DNA of 64,000 bases from positions 230,942 to 294,941 of the forward strand of contig NZ_QGDS01000005.1 of assembly GCF_003149105.1 (NCBI RefSeq), given 5' to 3'. The DNA comes from Faecalicatena contorta. GTDB taxonomy: Bacteria > Bacillota > Clostridia > Lachnospirales > Lachnospiraceae. The position numbers and the translations under genes are program-made. Shown piece by piece: positions 1 through 8,544 of this stretch. How positions within the stretch are numbered: position 1 is the first letter of the stretch; each line of letters opens with the position of its first letter. A model generated the notes under the pieces. The model did not search any database, was not told the DNA's origin, and saw only the letters and a list, made by a program, of their open reading frames with translations.

Positions 1-595
1 GCAAACCTGCTTCTTTATATAACTGGGCAAAGCGCAGAGCACTTTGAGGATCAAAAGTAGCTGCTTTAATTACCATAGTGTTACCACAGGCGATACACAT
101 TGGAGCCATCCAGCCCATAGGAATCATTGCCGGGAAGTTATAAGGAACAATACCCGCAAATACACCTAAGGATTCCCGGTAAAGGACAGTATCATATCCC
201 TTAGAGGCATCCATGGTACTCTCACCCATCATTAAAGATGGCGCAGCGATAGCTTGCTCAGTTCCTTCTTTAGCCTTTAAAACATCACCCATTGCTTCGC
301 CCCAGGCTTTTCCACCTTCTCTTGCCACCAGTTCTGTTAACTCATCCATGTGCTCAATGATTAAATCTCTCAATTTATAAAGAATCTGAACCCTTTTGAT
401 TACCGGAGTTGATGACCAGGCCGGATAAGCTGCTTTGGCGGCATCAATGGCTGCCTCTACTTCATCTACGGTACAGCAGGGAACTTTGGCGATTACTTCG
501 CCGGTACTAGGGTCAAATGCGTCAGTGTACTTCTCCGTTTTAGATGTAACATACTCTCCATTAATAAACGGTGATAAGGTTTTAACTTCTGCCAT
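1..595 (-). CDS. mmsA: CoA-acylating methylmalonate-semialdehyde dehydrogenase, N-terminal part (runs off window)
   Basis: Only the first 198 codons are in the window; the C-terminal half with the catalytic Cys lies beyond base 1. The reverse strand opens with MAEVKTLSPFINGEYV and continues through an aldehyde dehydrogenase Rossmann region containing PYNFPAMIPMGWMAP, the NFPAM signature typical of the MmsA/IolA subgroup rather than the PWNFP of other ALDHs. The family oxidises malonate or methylmalonate semialdehyde to an acyl-CoA, the last step of myo-inositol or valine catabolism, in the cytosol. The ATG at 593-595 is preceded by GTGAGGAA. The divergent DeoR-type gene suggests an inositol-like catabolic locus, but no other iol gene is visible, so the substrate is inferred. 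Confidence 0.82.
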   Translation of the reverse strand, partial: MAEVKTLSPFINGEYVTSKTEKYTDAFDPSTGEVIAKVPCCTVDEVEAAIDAAKAAYPAWSSTPVIKRVQILYKLRDLIIEHMDELTELVAREGGKAWGEAMGDVLKAKEGTEQAIAAPSLMMGESTMDASKGYDTVLYRESLGVFAGIVPYNFPAMIPMGWMAPMCIACGNTMVIKAATFDPQSALRFAQLYKEAGL

Positions 596-784
596 TGCTA
601 TTTCCTCACTTTCTTATTTTGATAATGTTTTGGAGTATTTAACTCTTTAATTATCATCTTTTGGTTACTTTATGGTTTTATTCTATAACCTTTTTTCAAA
701 AATTGCAACCTATATTTGCAAAAATTGTTCACAAAATGCTATTTTTATATTAATATACTATATAGCACAATTAAGGAGGCAAAT
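596..784. promoter_or_regulatory. Divergent intergenic control region of mmsA and deoR-type gene
   Basis: AT-rich 189-bp gap between two divergent genes. On the plus strand TATACT at 754-759 is a plausible -10 for the regulator, without a well spaced -35. Two TTTGCAA/TTGCAA-like words occur at 704-721 and could be part of an operator. The regulator's Shine-Dalgarno AAGGAGG is at 773-779. Operator assignment is inference from DeoR-family autoregulation. Confidence 0.35.
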
Positions 785-1546
785 ATGCGAACTGAAAGAA
801 TTGACCAGGTCGAAGAGTATATTCTGACGAACAAAACTGTAACTATTGATCAACTATGTGACGTTTTTAAAGTTTCCAAAAATACTATCCGGCGGGATAT
901 TGGACAACTTTTAGACCGGGGCAGAATTAAAAAAGTCTACGGTGGTGTTACTGCACTGCCTGACTCCTCCCTTCTCCCCCTGATACCCTATAACCTGCGG
1001 AATACCACCTTTGAACATGAAAAGGACTTGATTTGCAGACAGGCAGCCAGTTTCATCGAAGACAATGATCTTCTCTATATAGATACTGGTACTACCAGCC
1101 AAAACCTAATCGACCATTTGGGAAACAAAAAATGTACCATCATCACTAATTCACTCCAGGTTGCCATAAAAGCGGTTAATTACCCCAATATCACTCTCAT
1201 CTCTTTAGCCGGGAAATTAAAACGAGAAACGCTTTCCTTTGTCGGCAGTACTGTGGAGGATGCACTAAAAACCTATAACATCGGTAAGGCTTTTTTATGC
1301 TGCACCGGGGTAACCATTGAAAATGGCCTGACCAACGCTTCTATGGACGAGTATCAGATAAAAAAGATTGTGGTAGAAAACAGCCAGAGCCGCTACCTGT
1401 TGGCAGACCATACTAAATTTGGCAAATTCTCGCTGATGACCTATAGTCCGCTGTCTGCTATTGAACATGTGATTACTGATCAGAACCCGCCAGCTGATTA
1501 CCTGGATTTTTTCAGTACTCACGACATTAACTTGCACATTACTTAA
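785..1546 (+). CDS. DeoR-family transcriptional regulator
   Basis: 253-aa cytosolic DNA-binding repressor. An N-terminal DeoR winged helix (residues about 5-58) contains TIDQLCDVFKVSKNTIRRD, followed by the sugar-phosphate sensing DeoRC domain with DLLYIDTGTT and ITNSLQVA motifs. An open frame extends upstream to 716, but the ATG at 785 has AAGGAGG six bases before it and begins with the canonical MRTERIDQVEEYI, so 785 is chosen. It is divergent from the mmsA-type dehydrogenase and probably controls it in response to a phosphorylated sugar or inositol intermediate; the effector is not visible. Confidence 0.88.
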   Translation: MRTERIDQVEEYILTNKTVTIDQLCDVFKVSKNTIRRDIGQLLDRGRIKKVYGGVTALPDSSLLPLIPYNLRNTTFEHEKDLICRQAASFIEDNDLLYIDTGTTSQNLIDHLGNKKCTIITNSLQVAIKAVNYPNITLISLAGKLKRETLSFVGSTVEDALKTYNIGKAFLCCTGVTIENGLTNASMDEYQIKKIVVENSQSRYLLADHTKFGKFSLMTYSPLSAIEHVITDQNPPADYLDFFSTHDINLHIT

Positions 1547-1548
1547 CT

Positions 1549-1571
1549 ACCTCTTTTATAAAGAGGTTTTA
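1549..1571 (+). terminator. Intrinsic terminator of deoR-type gene
   Basis: ACCTCTTT (1549-1556) pairs with AAAGAGGT (1560-1567) around a 3-nt loop, followed by TTTTA, directly after the stop codon. Confidence 0.75.
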
Positions 1572-1615
1572 TCCCCAGAGAACAGTTGACTCTGGCTGTT
1601 ATCTCATAACACAAG

Positions 1616-1740
1616 AAAGAATCTTGCTTAAAAGATTCTCCGCCTGCGGCGGGTTGCGATAGCAACACCTTCTTTGCCGCCGCAGTGCAATCCCCCGGGG
1701 GTTTGTATGTAATAGGAGAAGGCTTTTCAATTACATACAA
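1616..1740 (+). repeat. Structured dispersed element, copy A (subtype I)
   Basis: Architecture: hairpin P1 AGAATCTT/AAGATTCT (1618-1625/1632-1639); stem P2 CTGCGGCG/CGCCGCAG (1644-1651/1678-1685) holding hairpin P2a GTTGC-GATA-GCAAC (1653-1666); a conserved linker AGTGCAATCCCCCGGGGG; and hairpin P3 TTGTATGTAAT/ATTACATACAA (1703-1713/1730-1740). The same order of helices with different stem sequences is found at 7774, 40731, 40859 and 51055. It lies between convergent genes. No coding function is apparent. Family identity is unknown to me: a MITE-like mobile element or a structured RNA are both possible. Confidence 0.7.
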
Positions 1741-1783
1741 AAAGCTTATGCAGGATGCTCATTATGAGACTCCCGCATAAGCT
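1738..1783 (-). terminator. Terminator of the lar operon
   Basis: On the minus strand AGCTTATGC (complement of 1775-1783) pairs with GCATAAGCT (complement of 1743-1751), followed by TTTTTG. It sits 55 bases past the larE stop and overlaps the last bases of repeat copy A. Confidence 0.65.
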
Positions 1784-1837
1784 CGAGATGATATTTTTAA
1801 ATACATTTAATTGCACTACAGTACTAAGCAGATCATT

Positions 1838-2677
1838 CTACTTTTGGGTATACAGCTCCTTATCAATTAACGTCTCATTCATACTACCAGTGCGATATCC
1901 GGTCAAATCCATTGTAATATAAGAAAATCCATATTTCTTAAAAGAATTCACGATATTCAAACGAGTGTTTTCCTCTATCAGTTTTAAAAATTCTTCTGGT
2001 AAAACCTCAATTCTTGCAATCGTTCCATGGATTCTTACCCTGACCTGATGAAATCCCAGGTCTAAAAGTAGCTGTTCTGCTTTATCCACCATAGCCAGTT
2101 TTTCTTCTGAAATAGTCTCTCCATACACAAATCTTGAAGAAAGGCAGGCAAAGGACTGTTTATCCCACGTTGGCAGTTCCATTTCCTTTGATAATGCCCG
2201 AATATCCTCCTTAGATAATTGACATTCACGGAGCGGGCTTCGGATTCCCAATTCTGCCACTGCCTGCAGACCTGGGCGATAATCCCCATTATCATCCAGG
2301 TTAGAGCCTTCTACAACCGCATTAATATTTTCCTGCTCCGCAATTTCCCATATTTTCTCAAACAACTCCTTTTTGCATAAATAGCATCGGTTTTTGGGAT
2401 TTTCCCGGAACCCCTCAATATCCAGTTCCTCGGATTCCACAATGATGTGCCTGATTCCCTGGCTTTTGCAGAACGCGGTTGCCTCATCCAACTCACGTTT
2501 CGGGAATGAACAGGACTTTGCCGTTATTGCGATACATTTTTCTCCAAGCTCATTATGGGCTGCTTTCAGCAAAAATGTGGAATCAACCCCACCGGAAAAC
2601 GCCACTGCCACACTTCCCAAACCTTTCAGGTTTTCCTTTATACACTTCATTTTCTCATATTGTTCTTTGGTTGCCAT
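1838..2677 (-). CDS. larE: LarE, ATP-dependent sacrificial sulfur transferase of nickel-pincer cofactor synthesis
   Basis: 279 aa. The PP-loop SGGVDST at residues 28-34 activates the pyridinium dicarboxylate with ATP. Cys178, in SFACLSSRF, matches the sacrificial Cys of the family (Cys176 in Lactobacillus plantarum LarE), which donates its sulfur and becomes dehydroalanine. RCYLCK at 97-102 adds a CxxC pair that is common in LarE. The enzyme converts both carboxylates of P2CMN to thiocarboxylates in the cytosol. The ATG at 2677 has AAAGGAGGAG upstream and the start overlaps the end of larC by 23 bp, so coupled translation is likely. It is the last gene of larB-larC-larE. No larA (racemase) is in the window. 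Confidence 0.93.
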   Translation of the reverse strand: MATKEQYEKMKCIKENLKGLGSVAVAFSGGVDSTFLLKAAHNELGEKCIAITAKSCSFPKRELDEATAFCKSQGIRHIIVESEELDIEGFRENPKNRCYLCKKELFEKIWEIAEQENINAVVEGSNLDDNGDYRPGLQAVAELGIRSPLRECQLSKEDIRALSKEMELPTWDKQSFACLSSRFVYGETISEEKLAMVDKAEQLLLDLGFHQVRVRIHGTIARIEVLPEEFLKLIEENTRLNIVNSFKKYGFSYITMDLTGYRTGSMNETLIDKELYTQK

Positions 2678-3953
2678 AACCCTGCTCCTCCTTTATATCC
2701 GCTATAGATAATCCATTTTCTCGTGCAATTCTTGCAAGATCATCATATTCTAATTTATTTTTTTCTACTCCAAATCCACTTGCCTTTTTAATTCGTACGT
2801 CCCCATATTCTGTTTCTATTGTTTCAATATGGCGTTCCATCGTATGTCTGCGCCGGTCACTGCACCTCACTCCAAGGGTCGTTGTGTGTTGTAAGATTAG
2901 CTGTACCATTCTATCTTCATCATCCGGCCTGCACAAACATACCAGTTTGTATCCGGGACGGTTTTTTTTCATCTGGATTGGGATAATATACACATCTAAT
3001 GCACCCTTTTCCAGTAAGGTCTCAAGTGCAAAGCCGAGCTGCTCGCCGGTTATATCATCAAGGTTACAGTCAATCTCAACAATACCTGCGTTCTGCTGAT
3101 TTATCTCGCCAATGAAAACACGCACACAATTCGCAACAGGGAAGTCTTTCTTTCCCATTCCATATCCGATTCTATCAACCACCATAACGGGCCTGCTGCC
3201 GAACTCATCCGCAAAGTGTCTGATAATAGCGGCACCTGTAGGTGTACAAAGTTCCCCTTGTATCTCTCCCCCATAAGCCGGTACCCCTCGAAGGATATGC
3301 GCAGTTGCCGGAGCAGGAACCGGCAGAATGCCATGCATACATTTAACCTGCCCGCTGCCTGTATGTACCGGGGAAACAATAATTTTCCGGGGATCCAGGG
3401 TATTAATCAGCATACAAACGCCAACAACATCAGCCACTGCATCCATAGTCCCTACCTCGTGAAAGTGGATATCCTCCACAGGCTTTCCGTGCACCTTAGC
3501 TTCTGCCTCCCCGATCAGGCTGTATATTGCCATAGCATCTTCCTTTACCTTACCAGGTATAGGAAGTGAGCGCAAAAGTCTTTGTATTTCCTCAAGATTG
3601 GCATGGCTATGTTCCTGATGCGTATGCCCATGAACGTTGTGGTTATGTGTATGCTCCTGATGTACATGGCCATCCTGTCCGGTTTCATGCACATGTTCAT
3701 GATGTGAACGTTCATGTACATGGCCCGGAGATATATCATGGCTTTCCTCTTCCGAATCTCCCACATACACAGAGACATGTGTCCCTGTGATACCGCATTT
3801 CACAGAGAGCTCTTTTTCTACGCGGACACCGGGGAGTCCAATGTTATTCAGTTTGGAAATAAACTCATCTGGGTCAGGCAATAGCTCCAGCAGTGCCGCC
3901 ATAAGCATATCACCGGCAGCACCCATATTACATTCGATATATAAGGTTTTCAT
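2655..3953 (-). CDS. larC: LarC, nickel insertion enzyme (single-frame LarC1-LarC2)
   Basis: 432 aa; starts MKTLYIECNMGAAGDM, the LarC/DUF111 N-terminal signature. A His-rich segment at about residues 74-118 (repeated GHVH, HEHVH, HTHN units) probably binds or stores nickel. The C-terminal half contains the CTP-dependent cyclometallase region (NLDDITGEQLGFA, MKKNRPGYKL). In L. plantarum LarC is made by a programmed frameshift; here it is one uninterrupted frame. It inserts Ni into the pincer ligand. It overlaps larB by 4 bp (ATGA) and larE by 23 bp. Confidence 0.93.
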   Translation of the reverse strand: MKTLYIECNMGAAGDMLMAALLELLPDPDEFISKLNNIGLPGVRVEKELSVKCGITGTHVSVYVGDSEEESHDISPGHVHERSHHEHVHETGQDGHVHQEHTHNHNVHGHTHQEHSHANLEEIQRLLRSLPIPGKVKEDAMAIYSLIGEAEAKVHGKPVEDIHFHEVGTMDAVADVVGVCMLINTLDPRKIIVSPVHTGSGQVKCMHGILPVPAPATAHILRGVPAYGGEIQGELCTPTGAAIIRHFADEFGSRPVMVVDRIGYGMGKKDFPVANCVRVFIGEINQQNAGIVEIDCNLDDITGEQLGFALETLLEKGALDVYIIPIQMKKNRPGYKLVCLCRPDDEDRMVQLILQHTTTLGVRCSDRRRHTMERHIETIETEYGDVRIKKASGFGVEKNKLEYDDLARIARENGLSIADIKEEQGYGNQRTI

Positions 3954-4708
3954 TTCACGCCCTCCATTTGGTTGATTCTGCTGGCAAGAAAACCTGCTCC
4001 AAATCCGTTATCAATATTCACCACTGATACCCCCGATGCGCAAGAGTTAAGCATTGACAAAAGTGCCGCAATCCCGCCAAGATTCGCCCCATATCCTACA
4101 CTGGTTGGTACTGCTATGACAGGGCAGGACACAAGACCACCAATTACACTGGGAAGGGCACCTTCCATACCGGCGACAGCAATAACAACACGGGCCGATG
4201 CCAGTATTTCCAAATGAGAAAGCAGACGATGCAGCCCCGCAACACCCACATCATAGAGCCGGGTCACCTGGTTGCCCAACGCCTCTGCCGTCAGCGCAGC
4301 CTCTTCACATACCGCCATATCGCTTGTGCCCCCACTGGCTACAATTATACTGCCTGTCTTATCTCTCACAGAATCCCGGTTCACGATGCCAAACTTGGGA
4401 ATGGGATGATACTCCAGCCTGCACTGCTTTTCCAAACTTGCAGCCGCTTCCTCCGAAAGCCGGGTTACTATAATATCCTTTGCTCCATTTTCAAGCATTC
4501 TGTCCACAATCCCGCAAATCTGCCCTGCAGTTTTCCCCATGCCATAAATAACCTCCGGCACACCCTGACGGATTCCCCGGTGATTATCAATCTTCGCGTA
4601 CCCAATATCTTCAAAGGGGGCTGTCTTTAAGCGGGTAAGTGCGTCGTCGGGGGAAATTGCACCCTCCTTTACCCCATTCAGCATTTCCAGCATTTCTTTG
4701 TGATCCAT
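3950..4708 (-). CDS. larB: LarB, NaAD carboxylase/hydrolase
   Basis: 252 aa. A C-terminal PurE-like AIR-carboxylase fold shows SIIVASGGTSDMAV, AGMEGALPSVIGGL and PTSVGYGANLGG. LarB carboxylates the nicotinate ring of NaAD at C5 and releases AMP to give P2CMN, the first step of nickel-pincer synthesis. The frame is open upstream to 4768, but the ATG at 4708 has AAGGAGGTTGTT before it and starts MDHKEMLEMLNGVK as in homologues, so it is preferred. It is first of three overlapping lar genes and lies 69 bp after the metal-binding protein gene of the ABC importer. Confidence 0.92.
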   Translation of the reverse strand: MDHKEMLEMLNGVKEGAISPDDALTRLKTAPFEDIGYAKIDNHRGIRQGVPEVIYGMGKTAGQICGIVDRMLENGAKDIIVTRLSEEAAASLEKQCRLEYHPIPKFGIVNRDSVRDKTGSIIVASGGTSDMAVCEEAALTAEALGNQVTRLYDVGVAGLHRLLSHLEILASARVVIAVAGMEGALPSVIGGLVSCPVIAVPTSVGYGANLGGIAALLSMLNSCASGVSVVNIDNGFGAGFLASRINQMEGVK

Positions 4709-4777
4709 AACAACCTCCTTGTATAAAATTATATTACATTCATAAGTTCTATCTATTGTCTCATTCATTTCAATTTA

Positions 4778-5779
4778 TTATTTATTCATTCCCATATCAG
4801 GATAAAATGCTTCAGACAGGTTTTCCACTGTGTAGGCCATTCTATTCCCCGGCAGCACACTTTCAAGATCAATCGCTGCAAAACGCTCATTCTTTACACA
4901 AGAAAGCTGGGAAAGCACGTCATTGGCCTTGATTTCTGCAATCTTTGCTTCCACCGAGGGACTGTCATAATCATGAATCAGAATAATGTCCGGCTCCCGT
5001 GAAAGTACTTCCTCATAACTTACAGTAACCCATGCTTTATCAGTAATATCCTGAAACAGATTTTCTCCGCCCGCCAATTCAATGAGGGAAGACTCAAAAT
5101 TTATTCCGCTGCAGGTAAACACCCCGTCACCGCCGCTGTCATATATGAGAACTTTCAGCGGTTCCACATTTTTAACCTTATCCTGTACAGCCTGAATACG
5201 CTCCTTTTGCTCCTCAACATACTTGGCTGCTCTGTCCTCAATCCCAAAGATTTTTCCTATATCCAGAATTTCCTGATACTGGTCTTCCAGTGTTGCAGCA
5301 GAATTAATATAAGTCGTCATACCGTAATCTTCCAGCTCATCCACATCCAGTCCGTCACTGCCAAACTCCCAGTCAATCCCATAAATAAAATCTGCCCCGC
5401 TGGAAATAACTGCTTCCCTGGTGGCTGAACTATGATTTATCTCTGGAATAGCTTCAAAGGCTTTTTCATATTCAGGAAGTGGTCCCCGGCTGTGATTACG
5501 CAGGCTTGTTCCCACAATAGAATCCTCAAGGCCAAGGGCTGCAAGCAGTTCTGCACAGTTAGGACCCAGAGCAAGTACTTTCTGGGGAGCTGATTTGACA
5601 GTTATTTTACGCCCGTAATTGTCTAAAGTCACCGGATAATCTTCACCGGAGGCCGATGTAGACTTTTTCTGTGCTGATACTTCCGCGCTGTCACCGCTTT
5701 TTTCGCTGCTTCCACATCCTGACAGCAATGTCAAAATCATTGTAGTACACAATAGCGCTGCTAATATTCTTCTCTTCAT
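4778..5779 (-). CDS. ABC transporter substrate-binding lipoprotein, FecB/BtuF-like
   Basis: 333 aa with a lipoprotein signal peptide (LLSGCGSS, lipidated Cys near residue 22) and a Ser/Lys-rich linker. The two-lobed metal-chelate binding fold shows APQKVLALGPNCAELLAALG and later REPDIILIHDYDS, typical of cluster-A-II binding proteins for siderophores, cobalamin, heme or metals. ATG at 5779 follows AAGGGAGGAAAG. It is third in a permease-ATPase-binding protein order and directly precedes larB, so nickel or a Ni chelate is a reasonable cargo; the sequence itself does not prove this. Confidence 0.86.
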   Translation of the reverse strand: MKRRILAALLCTTMILTLLSGCGSSEKSGDSAEVSAQKKSTSASGEDYPVTLDNYGRKITVKSAPQKVLALGPNCAELLAALGLEDSIVGTSLRNHSRGPLPEYEKAFEAIPEINHSSATREAVISSGADFIYGIDWEFGSDGLDVDELEDYGMTTYINSAATLEDQYQEILDIGKIFGIEDRAAKYVEEQKERIQAVQDKVKNVEPLKVLIYDSGGDGVFTCSGINFESSLIELAGGENLFQDITDKAWVTVSYEEVLSREPDIILIHDYDSPSVEAKIAEIKANDVLSQLSCVKNERFAAIDLESVLPGNRMAYTVENLSEAFYPDMGMNK

Positions 5780-5863
5780 TTTCTTTCCTCCCTTTATTCT
5801 AATGTTTTTATCATTGGCATTTCAGCAAATGACTTCCCAAAATCAACGAAACAGTATACAAAA

Positions 5864-6640
5864 TTATGCATAAACACTTGCCGGTAAAAAAGTTATGGAA
5901 ACCTTCCCCGTAAGAGGATGAATAGCTGTATCGCAGTGAACCCCATAAATTTCATATATATTTTTTGGTGTGAGGACCTCTTTAGGTGTACCCTCCAGTA
6001 CAATTTTACCGTCTTTCAGTACGTAAATCCGATCACAGTAGAGGGCTGCCATATTCAAATCATGGATAGCCGAGAGTACTGTTACTTCCAATCTCTTTAC
6101 AAAATCCAGCACCTGCATCTGATAGCTTATATCCAGATGGTTTGTAGGTTCATCCAGAATGAGAAAATCACTTTCCTGGGCGATGACTCTCGCAATGATA
6201 ACCCTCTGCTTTTCTCCTCCGGAGAGATGGAGATAACTGCGCTTCGCCATAGATTCCATACCCACATGCTCAAGTGCATGATTGGTAATCTCCCTGTCAT
6301 ATTCATTATCAATTTCAAAAAGTTTCTTGTGAGGGGTCCGCCCCATTGCAACAATTTCTTCTACAGTAAAATCAAACGGCACCTCATTCTCCTGTCCTAC
6401 AACCCCCATTTTCAATGCGGTTTTTTTATGACTCATGGAAAAGAGAGCTTCTCCGTCCAGAACGGCCGTCCCCGCATCCGGGGTAAGAGCGCGGTAAATA
6501 TTCTTCAGCAAAGTAGATTTTCCGCTGCCGTTTGGGCCTATCACCCCGACAAACTCACCTTTATTTACATGTATAGAGATATTATCAACTGCCTCTTTTC
6601 CACCATAAGAATAGGTCATATTATCTACTTTTAGCTGCAT
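5864..6640 (-). CDS. ABC transporter ATP-binding protein, FecE/BtuD-like
   Basis: 258 aa. Walker A GPNGSGKST (about 36-44), Q-loop GVVGQENEV, signature LSGGEKQR, Walker B FLILDEPT and switch H in SAIHDLN are all intact. It powers the FecCD permease encoded 36 bp upstream. It is part of the metal-chelate importer in front of larBCE. Confidence 0.9.
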   Translation of the reverse strand: MQLKVDNMTYSYGGKEAVDNISIHVNKGEFVGVIGPNGSGKSTLLKNIYRALTPDAGTAVLDGEALFSMSHKKTALKMGVVGQENEVPFDFTVEEIVAMGRTPHKKLFEIDNEYDREITNHALEHVGMESMAKRSYLHLSGGEKQRVIIARVIAQESDFLILDEPTNHLDISYQMQVLDFVKRLEVTVLSAIHDLNMAALYCDRIYVLKDGKIVLEGTPKEVLTPKNIYEIYGVHCDTAIHPLTGKVSITFLPASVYA

Positions 6641-6676
6641 AAGTCCACTCCTTTTTTATACCAACCATACAGTATA

Positions 6677-7747
6677 CTAATTTTTCCTGTTTTTGCGTCT
6701 TAAAAGAAATATAAACAGAGGGCCTCCAATAATAGCTGTCAGAATTCCTACCGGCAGTTCTTCCGGGGCAATCAGCATTCTTGCCAGAACATCCACCCAA
6801 ACTACCAGTATACCTCCCATCAGTGCCGAAACCGGCAGCACTCTGCGGTGATCTCCGCCTACAAGTAAGCGGGTAAAATGTGGAACCATCAAACCAACAA
6901 AACCTATAGTTCCGCTGACTGCAATTGTAACCCCTGACATAAGGGACGCCACCAGGATCAGAAGTTTTTGCAGCCTCTTAACGTTTATTCCCAGTGCCCC
7001 GGCACTTTCTTCTCCCAAGAGCAAGAGATTCAATCCCCGGTAATTGATTATGAGAATTACCATACAAATCAGCAGAACAATGAATGGCAATTTCAGGTAC
7101 CCGGACTTTGCCCCCGCAAGACTTCCAGACATCCAGAATGTAGCATTGTGAAGTCCCAGTGCGTTTGGAGCACTTAAGGTTATAACCCGGGTCACACCAT
7201 CCATAATCATGGAAATAGCAACACCGGACAGAAGCAGTTGAGCCATATTGATGCGTCCCTGTACCCTTGATAATGAATATACGAGAATTATGGTAACAGC
7301 GGCTCCAAGGAAAGCACTGATAGATAATGAATATCTGCCCAAAAAGGAAAATGTACCGAATAACATTCCAAGGGTTGCCGCAGCCGATGCACCAGAAGAT
7401 ACTCCGAGTATAAAGGGGTCCGCCAGATGGTTCCGGACCAGCGCCTGCATTGCAACTCCGGTTATTGACAGTGATGCACCTACTACCAGCCCCAGGCACA
7501 CCCGGGGAAGCCTGAGTCCAATCACAATATTCTCCTCGACCTGCTGCCATGTATGCGGTATCCCATCACCGATTACAGGTATTCTGCTCAACAAAATTCT
7601 GGCAGTATTCCCAGGCGATACATAAACAGGACCAAGTCCAAGGCATAATACAACTGAAATAATAGAAATAGCCACTAACAGCAATATTACAACCTTCATA
7701 TCAAGCTTTTCACGATTAAACAATCTCTTAAGTGCAGTAATTTTCAT
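6677..7747 (-). CDS. ABC transporter permease, FecCD family
   Basis: 356 aa, about ten membrane segments, with the family motifs LRLPRVCLGLVVGASLSITG and GFVGLMVPHFTRLLVGGDHR (coupling helix). The open frame begins at 7801, but those extra 18 codons (ending in GLPDSLF) come from the P1 hairpin of repeat copy B; the ATG at 7747 follows GGGAGAACCGGC and gives the usual N-terminus. First gene of the importer. It probably works with the downstream ATPase and lipoprotein to import nickel, cobalamin or an iron chelate; neighbouring lar genes favour nickel (inference). Confidence 0.9.
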   Translation of the reverse strand: MKITALKRLFNREKLDMKVVILLLVAISIISVVLCLGLGPVYVSPGNTARILLSRIPVIGDGIPHTWQQVEENIVIGLRLPRVCLGLVVGASLSITGVAMQALVRNHLADPFILGVSSGASAAATLGMLFGTFSFLGRYSLSISAFLGAAVTIILVYSLSRVQGRINMAQLLLSGVAISMIMDGVTRVITLSAPNALGLHNATFWMSGSLAGAKSGYLKLPFIVLLICMVILIINYRGLNLLLLGEESAGALGINVKRLQKLLILVASLMSGVTIAVSGTIGFVGLMVPHFTRLLVGGDHRRVLPVSALMGGILVVWVDVLARMLIAPEELPVGILTAIIGGPLFIFLLRRKNRKN

Positions 7748-7773
7748 GCCGGTTCTCCCTTGGTTTTTAAATA

Positions 7774-7907
7774 AAGAGTCTGGCAAGCCAGACTCGCGCA
7801 TGGGTTGATCGCTTTTAGCGACATCTTCTGCTTACAACCCAGTGCACATCCCCCGGAGGGTTTTTACTTTACAGGAACGTGCTCCGTATTTTCCTGTAAA
7901 GTAAAAA
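7774..7907 (+). repeat. Structured dispersed element, copy B (subtype II)
   Basis: P1 GAGTCTGGC/GCCAGACTC (7776-7784/7787-7795), P2 TGGGTTG/CAACCCA around TCGCTTTTAGCGA, conserved linker AGTGCACATCCCCCGGAGGG, then P3 with TACTTTACAGGAA pairing TTCCTGTAAAGTA. It is oriented against the flanking minus-strand genes and occupies most of the space directly upstream of the FecCD permease, so its complement is in that mRNA leader. Confidence 0.7.
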
Positions 7908-7947
7908 ACAGACTGCAATTCCCGCCATTTGGCAGGTCTTGCAGTCT
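7903..7947 (-). terminator. Probable intrinsic terminator downstream of DUF3842 gene
   Basis: On the minus strand AGACTGCAA pairs with TTGCAGTCT (7910-7918/7939-7947) with a further internal CCTGCC/GGCGGG helix, followed by GTTTTTT. If active it separates the DUF3842 transcript from the importer/lar genes, which would then need their own promoter. Confidence 0.5.
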
Positions 7948-8096
7948 TCTTGATTGCGTTTCTTTTATATTTTCTTATTTTGGATAGAAAAATACTATCG
8001 GTATTGTTTAAATAAAAATCAGTACATCTCCGAACCAGTCGTGCCGCCTATCACTTATTTGTAAGTGTGCGCCGCTTCTTGCGGCTATAAGCATGG
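7948..8096 (-). other. Hairpin-rich 3' region of DUF3842 transcript
   Basis: No gene. Read on the minus strand it holds GCCGC-AAGAA-GCGGC and CACTTA-CAAA-TAAGTG hairpins and then AT-rich sequence. Possibly part of a processed 3' UTR or of a second leader for the importer genes. I do not recognise a known RNA family. Confidence 0.25.
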
Positions 8097-8501
8097 TTAA
8101 GATGATTGTTCAATTTGAGCAACAATCAGCTTTATATATTCATTCAGTGATTGTTCCTGAACACCTACCACACGCGTATTGCAGCGGGTCGAAGGAAGAA
8201 GTATCTTTCTGCCTCTGCTTTGTCCAACAGCAGTTGCCATTGCAGGGGTTATTTCTCCATGCAGGGCATCGGCAACGATAATTCCAATGGGGCCAATAAT
8301 ATAATCTGCATCCCGGCAGTTGACTATAACAGCATTCTCTCCTGTTGCCCCGGCGGTCGGTCTGGCACTAATCATAGCACATGTTGCGGAACTATTCGTT
8401 CCAACGGCAATAATATCTGCAGAAACATGGGACAAAAGCAGTTCTTGAATGATTGCAGCTCCCATTCTTCCTCCTTGTCCATCAATTACAACAATTTTCA
8501 T
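8097..8501 (-). CDS. DUF3842 family protein
   Basis: 134 aa; starts MKIVVIDGQGGRMGAAIIQEL, a Rossmann-like beta-Gly-rich loop, with MISARPTAGATGENAV and an RCNTRVVG segment near the C-terminus, which is how I recognise the DUF3842 family. No biochemical role is established to my knowledge. ATG at 8501 with GGAGGGA 10 bases upstream. It is the first gene behind the promoter/operator at 8648-8687 and precedes the metal importer and lar genes, so a role in metal or nucleotide cofactor handling is guessed from context only. Confidence 0.7.
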   Translation of the reverse strand: MKIVVIDGQGGRMGAAIIQELLLSHVSADIIAVGTNSSATCAMISARPTAGATGENAVIVNCRDADYIIGPIGIIVADALHGEITPAMATAVGQSRGRKILLPSTRCNTRVVGVQEQSLNEYIKLIVAQIEQSS

Positions 8502-8544
8502 ATGGTTAGATCCCTCCGATTCCGTAATTCATTCTAATATTTAG

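Noticed and set aside
1543..1740. Small protein read from the minus strand of repeat copies A and C2 (shared GGESxxQDSFL)
   Set aside because: The peptide similarity follows from DNA conservation of the element; copy B carries a stop in the same frame and stem changes do not preserve codons.
2655..3953. Programmed frameshift in larC
   Set aside because: The gene is one continuous frame with both LarC1 and LarC2 parts; no shift is needed.
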